A DNA stretch of 64,000 bases, taken from positions 62,001 through 126,000 of the forward strand of contig NZ_SLUP01000001.1 of the NCBI RefSeq assembly GCF_004341235.1. Reading direction: 5' to 3'. This document shows positions 60,613 to 64,000 of this stretch, piece after piece; positions within the stretch are counted from its first letter, which is position 1; each line of letters opens with the position of its first letter. The translations under genes and the position numbers were made by a program. Under the pieces are notes generated by a model, which ran no database searches, had not been told where the DNA came from, and saw only the letters and a program-made list of their open reading frames with translations. The DNA comes from Mariniflexile fucanivorans (GTDB taxonomy: Bacteria; Bacteroidota; Bacteroidia; Flavobacteriales; Flavobacteriaceae).

Positions 60613-61333
60613 AATTTCAATCATTATCCCCATTCTTAATGAAGCAGAAAACATTGAAAATCTGCTAATCCATATTCTTAAAAACACTTCAAAAGAAAAT
60701 ATTTCAGAAATTATTGTTGTTGATGGTGGGAGTATCGATGAATCTTTAAACATTGTTAACGAGTTCGTATCGAGTATTTATAAGTCAAAATCTAATAAAA
60801 TAACCGTATTAAATTCCGAAAAAGGACGCGCCAAACAAATGAACCTGGGAGCAAAACATGCCTCTGGAAACATCCTCTACTTTTTGCATGCCGATTCCTT
60901 TCCCCCTGAAAATTTTGATAAATACATACTAAAAGAAATAGAAAAAGGTCTTGAAGCGGGTTGTTTTATTATGAAGTTCAATAGCAACCATTGGTGGCTT
61001 AAACTCGCTGGCTTTTTAACAAAACTACCATGGAAATCTTGTAGAGGTGGCGACCAAAGTTTGTTTGTTTCAAAATCACTTTTCAAAAATATAGGTGGTT
61101 TTGATGAAACTTTTGTTATTTATGAAGACAACGATTTTATTCGTAAACTATACGCCCGAAAACAATTTGTAGTAATTCAAAAATGGCTAACTACCTCTGC
61201 CAGATGCTATAACACCAATGGTGTTTTTAAACTTCAGTACCATTATTTTATGATATATCTTAAAAAATGGCTTGGAGCTTCACCCGAAAATTTAAATGCT
61301 TATTATAATAAGCATGTAAATGTTAAAAACTAA
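60605..61333 (+). CDS. TIGR04283-type arsenosugar biosynthesis glycosyltransferase
   Basis: A 242-residue GT-A family 2 transferase (formerly rSAM/selenodomain-associated transferase 2). KISIIIPILNEAENIENLL, IIVVDGGSIDES, and AKHASGNILYFLHADSFPPENF hold the nucleotide-sugar and metal sites (HADS). GGFDETFVIYEDNDFIRKL is the usual acceptor-side motif. Together with the TIGR04282-type protein it is a named companion of ArsS. It likely adds or transfers the sugar moiety of the arsenosugar. It overlaps the DUF547 gene by eight bases and is the last gene of the coupled string. Confidence 0.88.
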   Translation: MNKISIIIPILNEAENIENLLIHILKNTSKENISEIIVVDGGSIDESLNIVNEFVSSIYKSKSNKITVLNSEKGRAKQMNLGAKHASGNILYFLHADSFPPENFDKYILKEIEKGLEAGCFIMKFNSNHWWLKLAGFLTKLPWKSCRGGDQSLFVSKSLFKNIGGFDETFVIYEDNDFIRKLYARKQFVVIQKWLTTSARCYNTNGVFKLQYHYFMIYLKKWLGASPENLNAYYNKHVNVKN

Positions 61334-61410
61334 TAAAACTGTCTTAAGGAAATTTTAAATGTTATCGCTAGCTGGTTTAATCGTATACTTTTACATAAAA
61401 AAACAGCTAC

Positions 61411-62931
61411 ATGAAACACTTCTACTTAGTTTACCTAGCATTTATTTCTATTTCATTCTACAGTTTTTCTCAAGAATCCATTAATGCCAAAATACTCGAT
61501 TCTATATCAAACAAACCCGTTGCTTTTGCTACTATTTCTATAAACAAAAGTTCTGGAGTTATTAGTAATGATACTGGTAATTTTTTAATGTATTTAAATA
61601 AAAAAGCTTCAGAAAAAGACTCTTTAATTATTAGATGTTTAGGTTATGAAAGCAAACGGTATTTAGTTAAAAAATTTCAAGATAGTATTGTTTTTTTACA
61701 TCCAAAATCTATAGAATTAGATGAAATTTTGGTTACGAACAAAAACTATTCAACCGAAGAAATAATTGAAAAAGCAAAAGAAAATCTTGCTAAAAATTAC
61801 GAGTACAACATTACTAAAAGCAAACTGTTTTATAGAGTTTCAAACGCAACAAAAATTCTTAAAAACGATGTAACTATAAAAGAAACAAGTATTCCTGAAT
61901 TAAATCAAACCTTTGCAGATTCCGTTCTAAAAGCAGTACCAAAATACAATGAAGAACATAGCGAAATTTTAGCAAATTTATATAATGAAACCAGCAAAAA
62001 CGAAGCAAAACTAGATATTATAAAAGCGGCTTACTTATTTGACAAAAACACAGAATTGAACTTTGATGCTTATGAAAAGAAAATTCAATCTATTTTAAAA
62101 AAACACGTAAAACGCGACTCTTATTTTAAAATTAAATCTGGGATATTTGGAACCAAACAAGATATTGACGCTGCATTCTTCGATTCAGAAAAAACAGAAA
62201 AACCGAACGAAACTGATGCTTTTATTGAAGAAAAAAAGAAGGAAGAACAAGATAGAAAAAACAACTTTTCAAAATACAAAAAAAGCGATATTTCAAATCT
62301 ACAACGCAACAGTTTCACTTTTGAAGATAGCGACTTAAACTTTTTAGAAAAATCAAACAGATATAATTTTAAACTGGAAGACTACAGTTACTTAAACGAT
62401 GATTTTGTTTACAAAATAAGCTTTAACCCTAAAAGAAGTGAGGATTATAAAGGTATTATATACATTAACACAGCCGATTTTGCGATATTAAGAGTTGACT
62501 ACCAAAATACAAAAGACTTAAAAAACTTCAACCTTCTAGGTGTTTCGTATAAAGCCTTTCTAAAAAAAGGAACTTTGATATATAACAAAAATTCAAAAAA
62601 TAAATATTCGCTTAAATATGTTGAAGAAGAAACTGCAAATAAATTTGGATTTAAAAGACCTTTAAAAATTATTGAGAAGAACAAACACACCAAAGGAAGA
62701 AGGAAACAAAACGAATTAACTGCCGACCTCCATTTTATTCTATACAATAGTGAAAAGAAAGAAATGATTGTTTTTGAAAATGAAACAATTTCTGAAAGTA
62801 CGTTTTTAAATTTTGAAGAAAAACCTAATATTACACCAGTATCATTATCAAAATACGATGCAGATTTTTGGAAAGGAGAAACTATTATAGAACCCAATGA
62901 AGCTATAAAAGCATTTAAAAGTTTGGAATAA
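61411..62931 (+). CDS. Secreted CarboxypepD_reg-like domain protein
   Basis: A 506-residue exported protein. The signal peptide ends SFYSFSQ. Residues 21-105 form a carboxypeptidase-regulatory-like Ig domain (NAKILDSISNKPVAFATISINKSSGVISNDTGNF). The rest is charged, Lys/Glu-rich, probably with a coiled coil near 270-300. It ends with a beta-rich domain like that in DUF5686-type envelope proteins, though no barrel is visible. Role unknown; a cell-surface or periplasmic structural role is likely. It follows the arsenosugar string after a 77-base gap in the same direction, so a link is possible but not shown. Confidence 0.7.
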   Translation: MKHFYLVYLAFISISFYSFSQESINAKILDSISNKPVAFATISINKSSGVISNDTGNFLMYLNKKASEKDSLIIRCLGYESKRYLVKKFQDSIVFLHPKSIELDEILVTNKNYSTEEIIEKAKENLAKNYEYNITKSKLFYRVSNATKILKNDVTIKETSIPELNQTFADSVLKAVPKYNEEHSEILANLYNETSKNEAKLDIIKAAYLFDKNTELNFDAYEKKIQSILKKHVKRDSYFKIKSGIFGTKQDIDAAFFDSEKTEKPNETDAFIEEKKKEEQDRKNNFSKYKKSDISNLQRNSFTFEDSDLNFLEKSNRYNFKLEDYSYLNDDFVYKISFNPKRSEDYKGIIYINTADFAILRVDYQNTKDLKNFNLLGVSYKAFLKKGTLIYNKNSKNKYSLKYVEEETANKFGFKRPLKIIEKNKHTKGRRKQNELTADLHFILYNSEKKEMIVFENETISESTFLNFEEKPNITPVSLSKYDADFWKGETIIEPNEAIKAFKSLE

Positions 62932-63000
62932 CACTTTTAAAACCATTGGGAATAATCCACTATTTTTATTATGAAACGCCTTTGTTATATAAAATTTTGT

Positions 63001-63732
63001 TTAATCTTTATTTCGGCCTTTTTCATTTGGATATAAACTAGGCAAAACATCACTTTGATGAAATACTTTGGTATCAACATCCATAATTGATATTTTTCCT
63101 TTAAAAGCGGCACCGGTATCAACGTTCCAAACATTAAAAGCTTGCATAGGCACGCCACAATTAAAGTTGGTGGTGGGTGTATGCCCAATATAAATTTCTT
63201 TATAATGCGTTAAACGTTTTGGGAAAAACTGGGAGCCTTCTTCTATGCTTTTATCCATGGTTAAAGCCATTTCCCAAAGGGTTCTATCAAAATAAAAAGA
63301 TTGATTAAATATTTCTTTTTCTACACCATGCATCGAGGTAAAACCTGCATGAACAAACAATCGGTTTTCATTATCAATATGGTATAAAGGCATATTTTTA
63401 AAAAACTCTAAATGCTCTTTTTTTTCTTCTTCAGAAAAACCTGCATAACTTTCCATGGTTTCCTTGCCTCCGTGCATGTACCAAGTAAGATCTACATGCC
63501 CAGATTCTAACCAATTTTCACACCAAACGTCGTGATTTCCTTTTATAAAAACACAATTAATTTTATCTGAAAGTTGCATTAAAAAAGCGACTACTTGTGC
63601 AGCTTCACTCCATCCATCCACATAATCGCCCACAAAAACAAGCGTATCACCCTCTTTAACTTCCACTTTATTTAACACCTGTATCAAGGCTTTTAAACCT
63701 CCATGAATATCACCAACAACATATACGCTCAT
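63001..63732 (-). CDS. Calcineurin-like metallophosphoesterase
   Basis: A 243-residue metallophosphoesterase of the PPP serine/threonine phosphatase-like branch. Motifs in order are GDIHGG (9-ish), GDYVDGW near 35, GNHDVW near 65, then HAGF near 122 and IGHTP near 174. They bind two metals. Single-domain bacterial forms hydrolyse phosphoproteins, diadenosine tetraphosphate or nucleotides; the exact substrate cannot be told. TAGTTTTG at 63758-63751 is a candidate -7 box. The start MSVYVVGDIHG is typical. It lies alone beside the GH113-like gene on the same strand. Confidence 0.92.
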   Translation of the reverse strand: MSVYVVGDIHGGLKALIQVLNKVEVKEGDTLVFVGDYVDGWSEAAQVVAFLMQLSDKINCVFIKGNHDVWCENWLESGHVDLTWYMHGGKETMESYAGFSEEEKKEHLEFFKNMPLYHIDNENRLFVHAGFTSMHGVEKEIFNQSFYFDRTLWEMALTMDKSIEEGSQFFPKRLTHYKEIYIGHTPTTNFNCGVPMQAFNVWNVDTGAAFKGKISIMDVDTKVFHQSDVLPSLYPNEKGRNKD

Positions 63733-63813
63733 AAATTAAATAGTTTAATACAAAACTAAAAGATTATTATTAAAAATAGAAACGATGAAGTTTAACTTTA
63801 TATTAAAACTTAT

Positions 63814-64000
63814 TTAACGCGAATATTGCGCTTTAACCAAAGCTTCAACCGGTTTGTTTTGTGGTGTAAACCTACTGTCGTTTTCTCCACCAGCTTCATT
63901 ATGGTTGTGAAACCATTTCCATAAAAAACCACCAGCAAACCAGTCTTCATCCCAAAACTCTTCAAAAATCACCTGCATCGTGTTTGTTTGTGCTTCCATA
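63814..64000 (-). CDS. C-terminal end of a GH113-like TIM-barrel protein
   Basis: The minus strand is open from the right edge to TAA at 63816-63814, about 62 codons. It ends FEEFWDEDWFAGGFLWKWF, then FTPQNKPVEALVKAQYSR. The WFAGGFLWKW and FTPQNKPVE text is that of the C-terminus of GH113-type (beta-mannanase-like) TIM-barrel proteins found in Bacteroidota. The catalytic residues and start lie beyond the edge. The Met at 63999 is probably internal. It hints at polysaccharide breakdown genes continuing rightwards. Confidence 0.72.
   Translation of the reverse strand, partial: MEAQTNTMQVIFEEFWDEDWFAGGFLWKWFHNHNEAGGENDSRFTPQNKPVEALVKAQYSR

Overview
The window looks like chromosome from a (probably marine) member of the Flavobacteriaceae, phylum Bacteroidota. 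The sequence is AT-rich. It carries the type IX secretion/gliding genes porV, porU and gldJ side by side, PafA-type alkaline phosphatase, a GldJ/FGE-fold lipoprotein, ExbB/ExbD/TonB genes linked to folC, and Bacteroidota-type promoter boxes (TTTG or TTG, then TAnnTTTG). Genus cannot be decided. No insertion sequence, prophage, integrase or CRISPR array is visible. Most genes are housekeeping or conserved flavobacterial genes.

Layout. 1-1.6 kb: start of a GH2 glycoside hydrolase lipoprotein running off the left edge, then tRNA-Leu(UAG). 1.7-9.3 kb: esterase-like hydrolase, M20 peptidase, a GC-rich palindromic element, an EamA transporter, a BlaI/M56 sensor pair with a triple operator, a DUF4407 membrane protein, STAS and SnoaL-like proteins. 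9.4-13.5 kb: obgE, a fused Hpt-Adk gene, and purK-purE. 13.6-27.2 kb: M3 peptidase, ECF sigma factor with a small zinc-finger protein, UbiA-like membrane protein, gcvP, a KASIII/methyltransferase/glycosyltransferase trio, a nuclease overlapping pafA, and mlaE-mlaF. 27.2-36.7 kb: DUF389 protein, mannose-1-phosphate guanylyltransferase, SprT-like protein, HAD phosphatase, SDR, pyruvate dehydrogenase pdhA-pdhC, and cdd. 37-45.5 kb: porV, porU, gldJ and murF. 45.7-54.3 kb: LuxR-type regulator, tRNA-Val(UAC), folC-tonB-exbD-exbB, nhaD, anmK and an acyl-CoA dehydrogenase.

54.4-61.3 kb is the most distinctive region. It is a one-directional, tightly packed gene set for arsenosugar-type organoarsenic metabolism: an AhpD-like CxxC protein, the radical SAM enzyme ArsS, a periplasmic rhodanese, a TIGR04282-type transferase, a purine nucleoside phosphorylase, the methyltransferase ArsM, a fatty-acid-hydroxylase/sterol-desaturase membrane protein, a DUF547 protein and a TIGR04283-type glycosyltransferase. 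The proposed reading is that ArsM methylates arsenite, ArsS adds the 5'-deoxyadenosyl group, the phosphorylase removes adenine, and transferases plus the membrane enzyme carry the sugar onward, possibly to a lipid. The window closes with a secreted CarboxypepD_reg-like protein, a metallophosphoesterase, and the end of a GH113-like protein running off the right edge.

Small-scale features include two tRNA promoters with identical TTTG-N18-TATATTTG architecture, several rho-independent terminators, an in-frame stop near the end of the M56 gene, palindromes upstream of pdhA and of the KASIII gene, and many short intergenic repeats of the kind scattered through flavobacterial genomes.
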